From Pelobates cultripes (lineage: Eukaryota; Chordata; Amphibia; Anura; Pelobatidae): DNA of 64,000 bases. The notes under the pieces were generated by a model. That model was not told the origin of the DNA and searched no databases. It saw only the letters and a program-made list of their open reading frames with translations. A program made the position numbers and the translations under genes. Location: NCBI GenBank assembly GCA_933207985.1, contig OW240917.1, forward strand, positions 98,654,430-98,718,429, given 5' to 3'. Positions 13,801-23,157 of the stretch are shown here, in pieces; the first letter of the stretch is position 1; each line of letters begins with the position of its first letter.

Positions 13801-16800
13801 CAACTTTATCAATTTTTTGAAGGGCGTTAACAACTGGCACACAAGCAAAAGTTGCCGTATCAACTGCAGGTGCAAGTGCTCAGATAGTGAGTATGGCCAC
13901 TCCTTCCCCTGCTGGAGCGCCCGGCCAGAAACTACAAGGCAATGGTGTTGAGTTTAACAAGGCTGTTAACTCAAATGGCATGCCACCTGCCATCACATCC
14001 GGATCTCACATCCAGACCAGCCCACAGTCCAAGGTCCTGCTGCACATGAGTGGCCAAATGACTGTTAACCAAGCCCGCAATGCTGTCCGGACAGGTAATA
14101 AACTGAATTGTAGGTGATACAAAAGACTTTTGTAAGCATTGTGTGCAGTGATTAATGTAATGACGGTGCATGTGCACCTTACTGTGAGTTAGGTATTTAC
14201 CTCAACCAAAACCAGAAACTGTGGATTGCTGCAAAAATGTTGCTAACAGAAAGCTGAGGCAAAATTTTACAAGTAGTGTGTTTACCATGAAAAACAACAG
14301 AATCAGCAGAAGCATACCCCATTACACCTTTATTGAAAAAGAAAAACACAATTGCTCGAATTGATCAAATTACAGTACATGCAAAATAACGTCAAAGAGG
14401 AAAAACATGGGACAGTAAGATGACATCTCAGAGGGTAGAGCTAATACAATAGAATATGGAAGCAACTTATATATTTGTCTGTATGTTTGTGTTTATTTTT
14501 TATTTTGTTTATTAAACTGAGTTACTGCTTAGGAGGCAAAGTCCTTTGTAGTTGTAAAAAAAACCAAAATGTATCATTTTGTATTGGAAACTTATATTGT
14601 TTTGCAGAAAGTGTAGTTAAATTGTGGAATTATATTGAAACGGTCATGAAAATGTCACTTTTACTGAAATGCTGGCTGCACAGTAGTTGTTATATTGTAG
14701 CATAGAAGTAGGAGGACTCACCTGTAAGAAGGCATTCCTGCTCTCCTGGTCAGTCAATTCTCTGGCATAGAGGTCTGTGCCAAAGAATTAATTGACAGGT
14801 GAGTGAGAGGCCTATTTTTTAATTCACTTGTGCAATGTATAGATAACGTTAAGTATAGTTTTAAAAATAAGCAGTGTGTGATATAGCAGGTACATTTTAC
14901 CTGCCAAATTCAGTTGTGATGGTATTCAGTCATTTCCTTTAGAATACAAATGCATTGTAATGTGTTACAATCTACAGGTACACATGGTACTTTTGGAATG
15001 CCCAGTAACTCTTTTAAGGCTTATAATCCTGCCAGAAAGTGTAGATTTCTGATATTAACATTTATTGAAATAATTATTCATGTGTGTCACCAAGCAGTAA
15101 ATGCAAAGTATTAACACATAGCACACTTATTGTTTATTGAGACAGCCCTTGTTTAGATACTATGGTGTAGTTATTTAAAAAGAATAACGAATAATCTCAG
15201 TAGGACCTATTATAAGCTGCAACTGGTCATGTGTGACTTTTATGGATAATTACCCTAAAAACAAGAGATAATTAGCTAGCTAAGTTCTAAATATTAGACT
15301 TTAGATTCACTCTGGTTTCTAAAGCGTTCCTGCACCCTTACAAACCTCTACTTTAATGGAAGTGTTAGGAGTACAAACCTGTATTCCTTAGGTTTTAGTT
15401 TTCCTGTCCCTAGTAGTGAAGGTCTCCCTACCCCATTTGTCCCATAAAAATAAGAAACTAAAGCTTTTTATTTACATTTTTTTAGCATTCACTTCTTACC
15501 TCTTTGCGTTCCGCAACGTCATAGAGGAGGCGACGCCACCACTGTCATTGTCCAATTAGGTGCCTAATGTTCCGGAGTTGTTGGGCATACATTAAAGTTC
15601 CTGCTGATTGGGACCGTTTGTATTCAGTATACAACAGCTATTACCTTGGCAGGTGCCAAATCATGAAAAGATGCCAAGTTTTCCATAATGAATGCCTGCT
15701 AATGGTAATGGTTTTTTTTTTAGTAAACCTGCTGCAGGTCTCCCTGTGTTTGTCCTATTTACTGGTTTTCCACATGTGCTTTTTAATTCATTGTGAAGCT
15801 AGAAGTCCCTTTACGGCCATTGGTTTAAACTTCCGACAAATCTAGAAAATACATTATCCAAAGTGAAATCATCAAATCCGTTTTACTGCTCGAATGGGAG
15901 TTTTTGCGTTAAGAGAATTTCATTTCAAGCCAGGTAGAATACATCTGTTCCAATGCGTTTCATTTACAGAATACTTTAATAAAATCCCAAACTACAAATT
16001 GAAAAATAGTAAAATATATATTTTTACCATGGGTTTGTTTACATTTGTTGTGAGTTGAGTCAAAGACTGTACTAAATATCAGATTTTACAGTTCTGCTAA
16101 ATATTTGAATGATTATCCAACCAGAGGCGAGAATGAAGTCAGCAAAGAGGGGCCATAAAACAAGCCTTAACAAAACAGAGTTATTTTCTCATACGGTCAT
16201 TTAAATTTATTAGACTCCCTTGCACTCCTCAAATAGGACCGAAAGGCATGCCGTAATAACATAAAGAAAAACAAACACTAACGTTTCTGGCGCAGGTCTG
16301 TAAAAACAAATTCAATTAGATTAAGCAGCTGCTGAATAATACTGCTCCATGTAAACTGTCATATTTGTCTAAGAGGGAATATTAGAACGCAAGCAAAGGC
16401 CGTTCAGAGCATTTTACGTCTGTTTTGGGGCCGATAACATCTTGTATGAGAATTTTAGGGTATTGAGCGATTTTATTTGGATTCCTAAGCTGTCTCAGCA
16501 CTATAGAAAACTACACTCCAATACATTTTCTTGTTTCTTATTTATTTTGTTAATATTCATATTGCATATGACATCATTATGAAAGAAGAGACCTTTGTTG
16601 GTCAGACTGCTTACTCCATTCTACATGCCTCTTCTTTTTTGGCAAAATAATGTATGTTACGGGGAACTTGGAGGGGAGAAACTGGATTAGATTGCCAATT
16701 CTTCTCAGCAGAGTGTGTCTTGTATCCATCTTTTATGCTGGATTACTTACCTTTACAGTATCCACCATCTTTGTTTACCGATTAATTAAACCCTAGTAAG

Positions 16801-19800
16801 ATAGGCCTGCCACATTAATATATTTCCTATAACCCAATTCTGAACGATGAGCCGAAGGATACACAGTACAATAAGAAACTAGGAACCTTTTCTCCTTTAT
16901 TGTAGGAGCTTGCTGAAACCACCTTTATTACCTTAATAAATCACTGCTTAGCTTTGTCAATGCTCTAATATGTTACGATCTCCAGACCAGCCCTCATTCA
17001 CCTCCAAGTTTGGGGTTTATCAATATCTTTATTGAATAGTTTCTCGGAATTTAAAAATGTTTTGGATGACTGAGTTTAAACCACATTTTCATTTTGCTGG
17101 AGGGCTTCTCTTAAAACTATTTTTTAAAACTGGATTACATTACATACAACAATAATATATCATATGTCACTGTGTAGATTAATTTACTGTACATGGTTAT
17201 TCACTAAACTATGGATTTTCATGAATAAATCCAAATGAAAGAGTTGAAAGAAAATGTATCCACCTCAGCCATAGTCGTAACTTGGTTATATTTGCCTCAA
17301 TTTTGCCATTTGAGTTAAATTCACAGAGTTTAGCAAATAACCCTTTTAGTGTACTGTTTTTGTGTGACTTTATAATTTTTGATATCTTTGCTATTTCCCA
17401 GCCGCTGCACACAGTCAGGAGCGACCGACAGCCGCAGTGACCCCTATCCAGGCTCAGAATCCTTCTTGCCTTATCCCAGCCGCTGTTGTCATCCCCCACC
17501 AAACCGCACCTTCTCAGCAAATTTCTCCTCAGCTTTCTAGCGCTGCTTCCTATGTAAATGCCGCCATGAATATCAGCAGGTCAAATGTGCCAATGTCTAC
17601 ATCAAACTGTTCCAGCATTGCCACTGCTTCTTCGGAGGGAGACTGGAAGCCAGGGTGTGGAGTATCTGGATCTTCGACATCTCCTGATAACTCCTCCGCT
17701 GCTTCGTGTTCACCTGCTGCTAGCAAGCAAGATAAGGACAGCAAGGTGAGCCAACAGTTGTTCCAAATATTAGTCTATCTCACAAACACAGACAACTCTA
17801 AATAAACCGACCAACCACAAACCGCAAGAAGTACTTTGTTTTAAAATGATTATTTAAAGTTATGCACATGGCTCAAAAGCCCCATCTGTCTACTTACTTA
17901 CTCTCCTCTCTTTCTGATCATCAGTCTGCAAACTAGATCAAACACAGTCAGATTGAAGGGGTAATGAAATATACAAGACTTTCGAGATAGATTGACTGAC
18001 CTGCTTCCAGTAGTGTTTAATTTTTGAATTATCACCAAATGGGGGATATTGTAATTATTTCCATGTTAATTCTCTGACATAACTTGGTTAACAAAAGGGA
18101 ATATCAAATTGAGGAATTTTTGACAGCAATTTTTAGTTGGACACCCATAGAGATGTCATGTACTAAATGAAGGTTTGTGGACCATGCCTCCGTGAAACCC
18201 GGGATTAAGTGATAGGTGTTCTAAGCTACCTGATAAAAAAGTGGTGGTAACCAGGCCTTTAACCCCTTAAGGACCAAACTTCTGGAATAAAAGGGAATCA
18301 TGACATGTCACACATGTTGTGTGTCCTTAAGGGATTAAAGAAGCATTAGAAACAGGTTTGGGATTTTCTGTGGTTAAGATGCAATAGCTGCAATTTTTCA
18401 TATATTTTGCATGGTTATTTGTACATATTGGTGGTAATATCTGATCGCCACCATATATTAGCCACCATATCTGTAAACAATACAGAGAAATTGCTGTCTG
18501 AGTTTTGGCCTGTAAAGGTTCAGGGTGGGGGAAGTTTCACTTACAGAAGGGCCATATTTGTTTGTTTTTGTTTAATCACTGCAATATGTAATTTTGTTAG
18601 TGTGTGTTCTGTTTATTAATTAATTAATTAATTTAACTGTAGTGTTTGCTCTGTTTGTTTCAGAAAGAGAAAAAAGGTCTACTGAAGTTGTTGTCAGGAG
18701 CATCTACCAAAAGAAAACCTCGTGCTTCTCCACCACACTCCCCTACTCAAGAACTGGAACAAGCAACCCCAGAGACAGCCCTTGAAGGTGCTGTAGGTCC
18801 TGATGTTCTTTCAGCTACTAACAATGGCAGAACAACTTCCTGCACTGTGGACAGTGAAGCGGTATCTTCTTCTCTAGCACCAGATTCACGAAAAATAAAT
18901 ATGGTGGATCCTAATGTTCCTATAGCTCCACCACCAAGACAGCCATGCTCATCTCTGGGGCCTGTACTAAATGACTCTCGACCTGTTGTTTGTGAAAGGT
19001 AATTTTTTCAGATCAGGATACATTCTTGCAATAATAAAATACTATGTAGTATATATTTTTATTAATTTCAGCAGAGAGATGAGAAACACAAATTTGCAAA
19101 CAGTTGAGATTTAAAGAAGATATAGACCATTTCATGAGGTTTGCAAAATTTTTTAATTTTTTTTTTTGCTATTTGCTTTTTTATTGAGGTAATGAATAAA
19201 TTTACAGAAAATTTTCTAACAAGGTAAAAGCAGATAATAAATCTGTCTAATTGTCATGTAGTATCTATAACATGAGTTACATAGATTGCGGTGCAGCTGC
19301 TTGATGTAATGAATTAGGACAATGGTTCCATTTATAAATGTAGAGAGCTTTAAACATTTATGTATTGAAATAGAGATCAGTATAGTAGATTAATGGAACG
19401 TAACAGATGAAATGAACAGACAGGTAAACATTGGAGTGCATAGCCACATATGATTTGGCCCAGATACAAATTATAGGTAACAACAAAAGAAAAGAAACAA
19501 AAATGGCTACAAAGGCAACTTGTTAATAGATGCATTCTACTTAGACTCTCCCAAACCTATCCACAGAAAACATATACACTTACCCCTCAAGGTATTATGT
19601 ACCACCCCCGAACACTTTGAGGGGTAAGTGTATATGTTTTCTGTGTATTCTTTTTGTAAATAGACAACTATATAGTGCTGCACTCTGACTAAGTGTTTGG
19701 AAGGTGGAAACACCAACCAGACTCTAAGTTGTGTTTTTTGGTGGTTGTATATTGTGGTGGGTTTTTGGAGTACCCACAGAGTGTATTCAGCAGCTAGACC

Positions 19801-22417
19801 AAATTACAATTGAATATTTTAAAGCGCCACTTGTGCCACACTGTTAGTTTTGTATCTCCCAAACCTATGTTACCTGATTCCCAACTCCTGGACACTGCTC
19901 AGCTGTCCTGCAAAACCACTCCCATGACTGTTGTGTGCCAGCATGCTCCATTAGCCCCAGGCAGCAACACGAGCCAGTACACAGTGCTCATTGATCCGTC
20001 CACTTTCTGTGCGCAGATCAGTATTCCCAAAGAGGCAGACAGAGTTAATTCCTCCAGTGTGGGAGATACCGTATTTCCATGGCACGCGGCCTAGGTAAGC
20101 ATCCTCTAATTGTAGTTATAGTCTGGGCCCAGGTATTATTGTATCTCAAAAAATAGTTTTGGTCATTAGGCTGGTTCAGTGTATTGGTAGAAAAGTACTG
20201 AGCTAGTTGCGCATATGACATCAAAAGCTTGATTAAAGGCCTTCATCCATAAGGTCCACTGTGGTGACGGTCGCTTGATGAGAGATATGGCAGCCAAATT
20301 GTGTAATGTCAGCTTCTTAAAAGAAACACACTGCTTGCCTCTGTCGTGGTGAACAAGCTTGTCTTCACAGGGGATCGGGATAACCCCCACCTGTCCAAAG
20401 GGGGAAGGGGACAGGATTTCTGTCAGTGCAAGGCATTTTTCCACTTGCCTTAAATGTTACAAGTCAGTTCTCATTGCACAAAAAAAAAAGATTTGCTGTT
20501 GTATCTCACTGAGACTAATGTCATGAAAAGATGTTTCTGGAAAAGTAAATGTATGTGTGAAGTATAGTAACCTCGTCCGGGTTGGCCGCAAGGCAACCAA
20601 AGTCATAGCATTGAGGCGGCAGGCAGGAGAGGGGCGGCATAGCTGATGGGAAGATCAAAGATCCTCCTCACCGACATGCCTATTTTCCTCCCGTGGTTCC
20701 AAGCGAGATGACAGGAGAGATCTTCTGCAGGTCAAGACTCAAGTAAGGAACGCCCTCTATTCTTCCAATGTATCAGAGCATTGCCACGGGCTACCGCTGC
20801 AACGCACTGATATATTTCCAGGCACCTGCCGGAAGGAACTGTCTTCACCCACCGGTGTGTAGACAGCAACATCTTCTACTACACCAGGGGTAAAGAAACA
20901 AAAATGTTTTGTTTTTTTAAAGCAGCTCTCAGCCGATATCCCCCACACTACAGTCCCAGTCTGCCCACTACAGTCACTATAGCAACTGTCTCCCCAATGA
21001 CAGCCCTTATACACCTATTGACTTATAAATAATCAAAACAGACAAAAAGTGAATGACAAGGGAATAAATTAGGGCACAGTTTACCTGCTAAGTGCCTATA
21101 ACTGTAAATATTCTATGCTCAATCAAAAAGGCTAAAGTGCATCAATCCTTATGAAATGCCTGAATTAGGTATCTAACGAGAAATTAAAACTCTATAAAGA
21201 TTCTTTTAGACTCTTAATTCTGTAGATCTCTACAGCACACCATTAGGAAAACCTACTAATTAAGTGTTATAACAGTTCCTTAAGTGCTATAAAGAGTGAA
21301 GCAAGCTTAAAGAGACTGTTCAGATACAAATAAACTCAATAAGATAACGGTATCCAGGGGTTATATGAGTGAGACAGAACACGTTTTGTATCTTTGTTGG
21401 ATAATAACTGTAGCCAGCAAGAGTAGTAAAATACAAGTCATGTACGTATAACAGGCAGCTGTGGGGTCATACCCAGATAGCACGCGAATAGCGTAGCCAG
21501 TGTACATAAAGGGCATCAATCATATCTATTAAGCCTAGGTGCTATTATCTTCACTTATTTTCTGAATTACTAGGTCAATCTATAATAGCCTATATACTTC
21601 AGCTACCACTAAAACGGGAAGTCTACAGAATGTCCAGATACTGAGAACCATATGAACCTAAGGCTAGAGTACAACAAAAAATAATCAAACTCTGTATGCA
21701 CTTTTGTCTGGACAAATTGTGAATTATCTTTCTTTATTTAAGTGTTTGTGAACCGACCAAAGCCCTTAGTTAGAACTGAATTTTAACATGGAGAAAATTA
21801 AAACTATATGAACAAGCTATTGTAGAACACATTAACCTCCTATTTGCCAGGACCTGTTACAGCATTTTTATTTATAAGCACTCGAGGCCTGCTGGTGGGA
21901 ATGTTATGTAACAAGAATAAGGTACTATTTCAGTTCTCCAGGAGCGAATTAGTGTTTGTGTTGAGTTGGCAGAGAACCGCTGAGTTTCTGAATGTGCCTC
22001 TGTAAGTAACGCAGTGAAAGGAAGCAGTCATAACATTTGAACATATTTATGTCCTTTTCCAATTTTGGTTAGTTTCTGGCCAAAAGTAATTATTTCCGTG
22101 TTGATAAAAATGTGGGTTCTGTAAACAGACAACTTCCTGCTCTGGAAAATCACAGTTGATATTTCAGGCCCAGATGTCAGATCTACAGAGGTCTGTTTGC
22201 AAAAAAAAAAAAAAAATGGAATTCAAAGTGTCATTTTCTCTTTTCTAGATACAGAGTTGTGGTGTCATACCCTCCTCAGAGTGAGGCAGAGCTGGAACTG
22301 AAAGAAGGAGACATTGTATTTGTTCACAAAAAACGTGAGGACGGCTGGTTCAAAGGCACTCTACAACGAAGCGGCAAAACCGGATTGTTTCCAGGCAGCT
22401 TTGTGGAGAACGTTTAA
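1740..22417 (+). CDS. sh3rf1: sh3rf1 (POSH) E3 ubiquitin ligase scaffold, C-terminal 518 residues, seven exons
   Basis: SH3RF1 is a cytosolic RING E3 ligase and JNK-pathway scaffold with a RING finger followed by four SH3 domains. The exons join as 1740-1850, 9634-9788, 12691-12861, 13823-14094, 17402-17745, 18664-18998 and 22249-22417. They total 1557 bases and stay in one frame to a TAA. Residues 89-146 of this part form SH3 domain 3 and 463-518 form SH3 domain 4 at the extreme C terminus. Between them lies a Ser/Pro/Ala-rich linker with a basic [18 protein letters not shown] block, which I recognise from vertebrate SH3RF1. The RING finger, SH3-1 and SH3-2 are not in the window, so the 5' end is cut by the window edge, not broken. 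SH3RF3 is the nearest alternative, but the linker and C terminus fit SH3RF1 better. No stop or frameshift is seen. Confidence 0.95.
2611..3012. repeat. Unclassified interspersed repeat with TAGTCGACTAAA motifs
   Basis: Clusters of the phrase (T)TTAGTCGACTAAAA and its derivatives lie at 2625-2750 and again at 2955-3010. They flank a purine-rich core. In that core, about 30 bases containing GAGGAAACAAAGAGACACAG are duplicated in tandem (about 2848-2900). This looks like a non-autonomous mobile element, but I cannot fix its ends or its family. The open frames across it on both strands are by-products of the purine-rich core. Confidence 0.5.
3757..3865. mobile_element. Short MITE with ends resembling TTTCCCATGATGCTC
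   Basis: The left end GATTTCCCATGATGCTC (from 3757) is matched in inverted order by GAGCATCATGGAAATC (ending 3865), enclosing about 75 bases. This TTTCCCATGATGC-type terminus is common among small vertebrate MITEs. A diverged relative lies near 51378. There is no coding capacity. Confidence 0.65.
4109..4495 (-). repeat. Provirus 3' LTR, complete
   Basis: This 387-base repeat runs TG...CA on either strand. On the minus strand it begins TGTGATGGGATTTCAG directly after the polypurine tract. An AATAAA signal on the minus strand (plus-strand TTTATT at about 4181-4186) would lie in R. The part 4287-4495 matches 6778-6997, apart from about 10 extra bases in the other copy and scattered substitutions. 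Confidence 0.87.
4496..4506 (-). other. Polypurine tract
   Basis: On the minus strand AAAGGGGGGAA abuts the 3' LTR start. This is the usual plus-strand primer site of a retrovirus and it fixes the orientation of the provirus. Confidence 0.8.
4594..4800 (-). pseudogene. Remnant of the env C-terminal tail
   Basis: Downstream of gag a different minus-strand frame gives a hydrophobic stretch, then a basic-polar tail ending at a TAG (4594-4596), not far upstream of the polypurine tract. Position and composition fit the end of the transmembrane segment and the cytoplasmic tail of a retroviral envelope. One in-frame TGA interrupts the hydrophobic part. The surface subunit and most of the transmembrane subunit are missing. 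The assignment rests mainly on position, since tails diverge quickly. Confidence 0.55.
4800..6414 (-). pseudogene. Degraded gag (MA, proline-rich, CA, NC remnants)
   Basis: The frame opens at an ATG at 6412-6414 followed by Gly-Ala-Ser, a possible myristoylation start for matrix. It stops after about 61 codons at 6229-6231; matrix-like sequence resumes in another frame and meets a further stop near 6160. A proline-rich stretch lies at about 5850-6050. A capsid block with Thr-His-Asn-Pro-Thr-Trp and Cys-Gln-Gln lies near 5400-5490. A nucleocapsid zinc knuckle of the C-X2-C-X4-H-X4-C form lies at 4808-4849. The pieces are in several frames, so the gene is dead. Immediately after the knuckle the sequence passes into the env tail, marking the deletion of pol and most of env. 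Confidence 0.85.
6680..6777. repeat. Minisatellite, unit about 15 bases, inside the provirus
   Basis: Six or so copies of a GTCAGTGGTTATGGT-like unit end exactly where similarity to the 3' LTR stops. The array sits where the R and U5 parts of the 5' LTR and the primer binding site should be. Confidence 0.8.
6778..6997 (-). repeat. Provirus 5' LTR, U3 part only
   Basis: These 220 bases match 4287-4495 and begin with the same TGTGATGGG terminus on the minus strand. The remaining part, including the AATAAA found in the other LTR, is gone. A 10-base difference near 6865-6880 separates the two copies. Confidence 0.87.
7856..7877. repeat. (TA)n microsatellite
   Basis: About ten TA units lie in the sh3rf1 intron. 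This is simple sequence only. Confidence 0.9.
9634..9788 (+). CDS. sh3rf1: sh3rf1 exon, proline-rich linker before SH3-3
   Basis: This exon has 51 codons plus two bases of a split Val codon. It starts [11 protein letters not shown] and ends Leu-Arg-Pro-Thr-Ser-Arg-Pro-Ser-Val. The acceptor follows a run of more than fifteen T. The donor is GTAAGT at 9789. The phase is 0 on entry and 2 on exit. The proline cluster could serve as an SH3 ligand, which is inference only. Confidence 0.92.
9789..12690 (+). other. sh3rf1: sh3rf1 intron
   Basis: The only recognisable feature is the solo LTR at 11927-12515, whose right end lies 175 bases before the next exon. A short tandem duplication of GGAATTGCTCAATTAAT lies near 11710-11752. 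The rest is AT-rich without coding resemblance. Confidence 0.85.
11927..12515. mobile_element. Solo LTR, copy 1 of three
   Basis: These 589 bases begin TGTCAGG and end GATGACA. The 5-base CCCTG flanks both sides (11922-11926 and 12516-12520). Internal phrases such as ACCGGGCCTTAGAATGGCCGG and ACAACAGGGCA recur in variant form in the LTR at 33931. No internal retroelement sequence adjoins it. A Gypsy-type source is plausible from the 5-base duplication, but the family is inference. Orientation is uncertain. Confidence 0.75.
12691..12861 (+). CDS. sh3rf1: sh3rf1 exon encoding SH3 domain 3
   Basis: One 171-base exon carries essentially the whole third SH3 domain (residues 89-146 of the visible part). 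Hallmarks in order are the Ala-Ile-Tyr-Pro-Tyr strand, the acidic Glu-Asp-Glu-Leu-Glu-Leu-Arg-Lys-Gly RT loop, Asp-Gly-Trp-Phe-Lys-Gly with the ligand-binding Trp, and Gly-Val-Phe-Pro-Gly-Asn-Tyr-Val. The acceptor is CTTGACAG at 12683-12690 and the donor GTGAGT begins at 12862. Both borders are phase 2, so the exon is symmetric. Confidence 0.96.
12862..13822 (+). other. sh3rf1: sh3rf1 intron
   Basis: This is a 961-base intron with GT at 12862 and AG at 13821-13822. I see no repeat or RNA gene in it. The polypyrimidine tract before the acceptor is short. Confidence 0.9.
13823..14094 (+). CDS. sh3rf1: sh3rf1 exon, linker after SH3-3
   Basis: The exon supplies the last base of a split Arg, 90 whole codons and one base of the next codon. 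The conserved part is [24 protein letters not shown], which I recognise from SH3RF1. The upstream Ala/Ser/Gly-rich part is variable in the family. The donor GTAATA at 14095 is weaker than the others. Phase is 2 in and 1 out. Confidence 0.93.
14095..17401 (+). other. sh3rf1: sh3rf1 intron
   Basis: This 3.3 kb intron is mostly AT-rich and unremarkable. The one clear feature is the small MITE at 17195-17343, ending 58 bases before the next exon. Confidence 0.85.
17195..17343. mobile_element. MITE with ends like GGTTATTCACTAAAC
   Basis: The left end GGTTATTCACTAAAC is matched in inverted order by GTTTAGCAAATAACC at the right. The whole is about 150 bases. A related copy lies at 56304-56475. The right end lies 58 bases before the exon at 17402, so the branch-point region of that intron lies in or right next to the insertion. 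Confidence 0.65.
17402..17745 (+). CDS. sh3rf1: sh3rf1 exon, Ser/Ala/Pro-rich linker
   Basis: Two bases complete a split Ala codon, then 114 codons run to Gln-Asp-Lys-Asp-Ser-Lys. The opening [16 protein letters not shown] is strongly SH3RF1-like. The middle is low-complexity and diverged. The acceptor TTTCCCAG ends at 17401 and the donor GTGAGC begins at 17746. Phase is 1 in and 0 out. No domain is recognised and the segment is probably disordered. Confidence 0.93.
17746..18663 (+). other. sh3rf1: sh3rf1 intron
   Basis: This 918-base intron contains the TTAA-flanked palindromic MITE at 18259-18338 and a short TTAA tandem run at about 18617-18636, close to the acceptor. Nothing else is recognised. 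Confidence 0.85.
18259..18338. mobile_element. 80-base TTAA palindromic MITE
   Basis: TTAACCCCTTAAGGAC on the left is answered by GTCCTTAAGGGATTAA on the right. A second copy of the same 80-base length lies at 56899-56978. The TTAA borders fit piggyBac- or Kolobok-type mobilisation. Confidence 0.75.
18664..18998 (+). CDS. sh3rf1: sh3rf1 exon, basic block and linker to SH3-4
   Basis: There are 111 codons plus two bases of a split Arg. It opens with the basic [14 protein letters not shown] block and ends with [15 protein letters not shown], then Arg-Pro-Val-Val-Cys-Glu-Arg. Both ends are conserved in SH3RF1 while the middle is variable. The acceptor is TTGTTTCAG ending at 18663 and the donor GTAATT begins at 18999. 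Phase is 0 in and 2 out. Confidence 0.95.
19483..20094 (+). other. Unassigned coding-like segment, split by an insertion
   Basis: The plus frame at 19869-20094 reads about 75 residues of protein-like composition ([17 protein letters not shown]) to a TAG at 20092-20094. A donor-like GTAAGC follows at once. If the 294-base insertion and one copy of its flanking duplication are discounted, the frame continues upstream to about 19483. It does not match the known SH3RF1 protein at this place, where the flanking exons already join in phase. It may be a retrocopy fragment, an exonised repeat or a chance frame. I cannot assign a function. Confidence 0.35.
19561..19854. mobile_element. 294-base insertion with 14-base target duplication and terminal hairpin
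   Basis: TCTCCCAAACCTAT occurs directly on both sides (19547-19560 and 19855-19868). The first 85 bases form a near-perfect hairpin whose 28-30-base arms lie at about 19561-19590 and 19618-19647. The far end reads AAAGCGCCAC, reminiscent of the AAGCGCTAC near the 3' end of the Penelope-like copy at 62178-63591. A long duplication plus an inverted 5' end would fit a truncated Penelope-like or LINE insertion. The family is inference. Confidence 0.6.
22249..22417 (+). CDS. sh3rf1: sh3rf1 last coding exon, SH3 domain 4 and stop
   Basis: The first base completes a split Arg; 55 codons and a TAA (22415-22417) follow. The whole exon is SH3 domain 4. It shows the Val-Val-Val-Ser-Tyr-Pro strand, the [10 protein letters not shown] RT loop, Asp-Gly-Trp-Phe-Lys-Gly, and Gly-Leu-Phe-Pro-Gly-Ser-Phe-Val. 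The protein ends Val-Glu-Asn-Val, directly after the domain, as in other SH3RF1 proteins. Confidence 0.96.
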
Positions 22418-22717
22418 CTCTTTAGTTGCCAATAGAACACAAACATATCAAAGCTCACAGTGCAGCTGGAAGACATCCGTTAATCCCTTCAAAGCGCAAA
22501 CATACAGTGGCCCTGCTGGAGGTTTCGTAATACACTACTAGAACCTAAACACCACCCTCTCTCTAGTCAAGAACAAGCATTTTGGACATGATTGCAGCAT
22601 TAGCTGATTTTTTTTTATTGCAATCATCCCCAGTTTTTTATTTTTTTTATTTTTTGTCTCGCTCCATGTATTTGTGCCTTGTATTGTTAAGTTTATAAGT
22701 CTTCCCCTTTAATAAGA

Positions 22718-22723
22718 AATAAA
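22718..22723 (+). terminator. sh3rf1: Polyadenylation signal AATAAA, proximal
   Basis: The first AATAAA after the stop lies 300 bases downstream of it. It is followed by a GT-rich stretch (ACAAGGTGTTAG). Confidence 0.55.
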
Positions 22724-23151
22724 ACATTGTTTACAAGGTGTTAGCTAATAATTTATTTGCTTCCTTTTGTACTGTACATTTTAAATCCCTTTTAAGATAG
22801 ATGAAACATTTTAAATTCTAAATGGAACAGTTTATTAAATTATGGAATGGAGCCGAAAGAGAAGCTGGATTCTTTTCTCTTATATCGAAGTAGGCACCAA
22901 CGTTCTCTCCTTCTTTCTTTTTCCCTTTTACTTCCTGCTTTTAGTAATGATTGTTCCTAGTGGTTTAATGTAATGAATGTTGTCTGTAGCATAGCAGTGT
23001 CACAATGTAAGATTGAACCTGGGAGAACAGGAAGAGGATGTAGTATGTGTTTGTTTTCCATTTGCTGTGTGTACATGTTGTTTAATTTAGTTTCTGTACC
23101 CGTAATGTAAAGTATTCAGGTAGAATACCATTAATTGGCATGACACTGCAC

Positions 23152-23157
23152 AATAAA
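23152..23157 (+). terminator. sh3rf1: Polyadenylation signal AATAAA, distal
   Basis: A second AATAAA lies 735 bases after the stop and is an alternative 3' end. Confidence 0.4.

Larger units (their letters stand above)
18999..22248 (+). other. sh3rf1: sh3rf1 last intron
   Basis: This 3.25 kb intron holds a 294-base insertion (19561-19854) that splits an unassigned coding-like segment. A more GC-rich stretch at about 20570-20890 I could not classify. The rest is AT-rich, ending in a poly-A run and the acceptor TTTTCTAG at 22241-22248. Confidence 0.8.
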
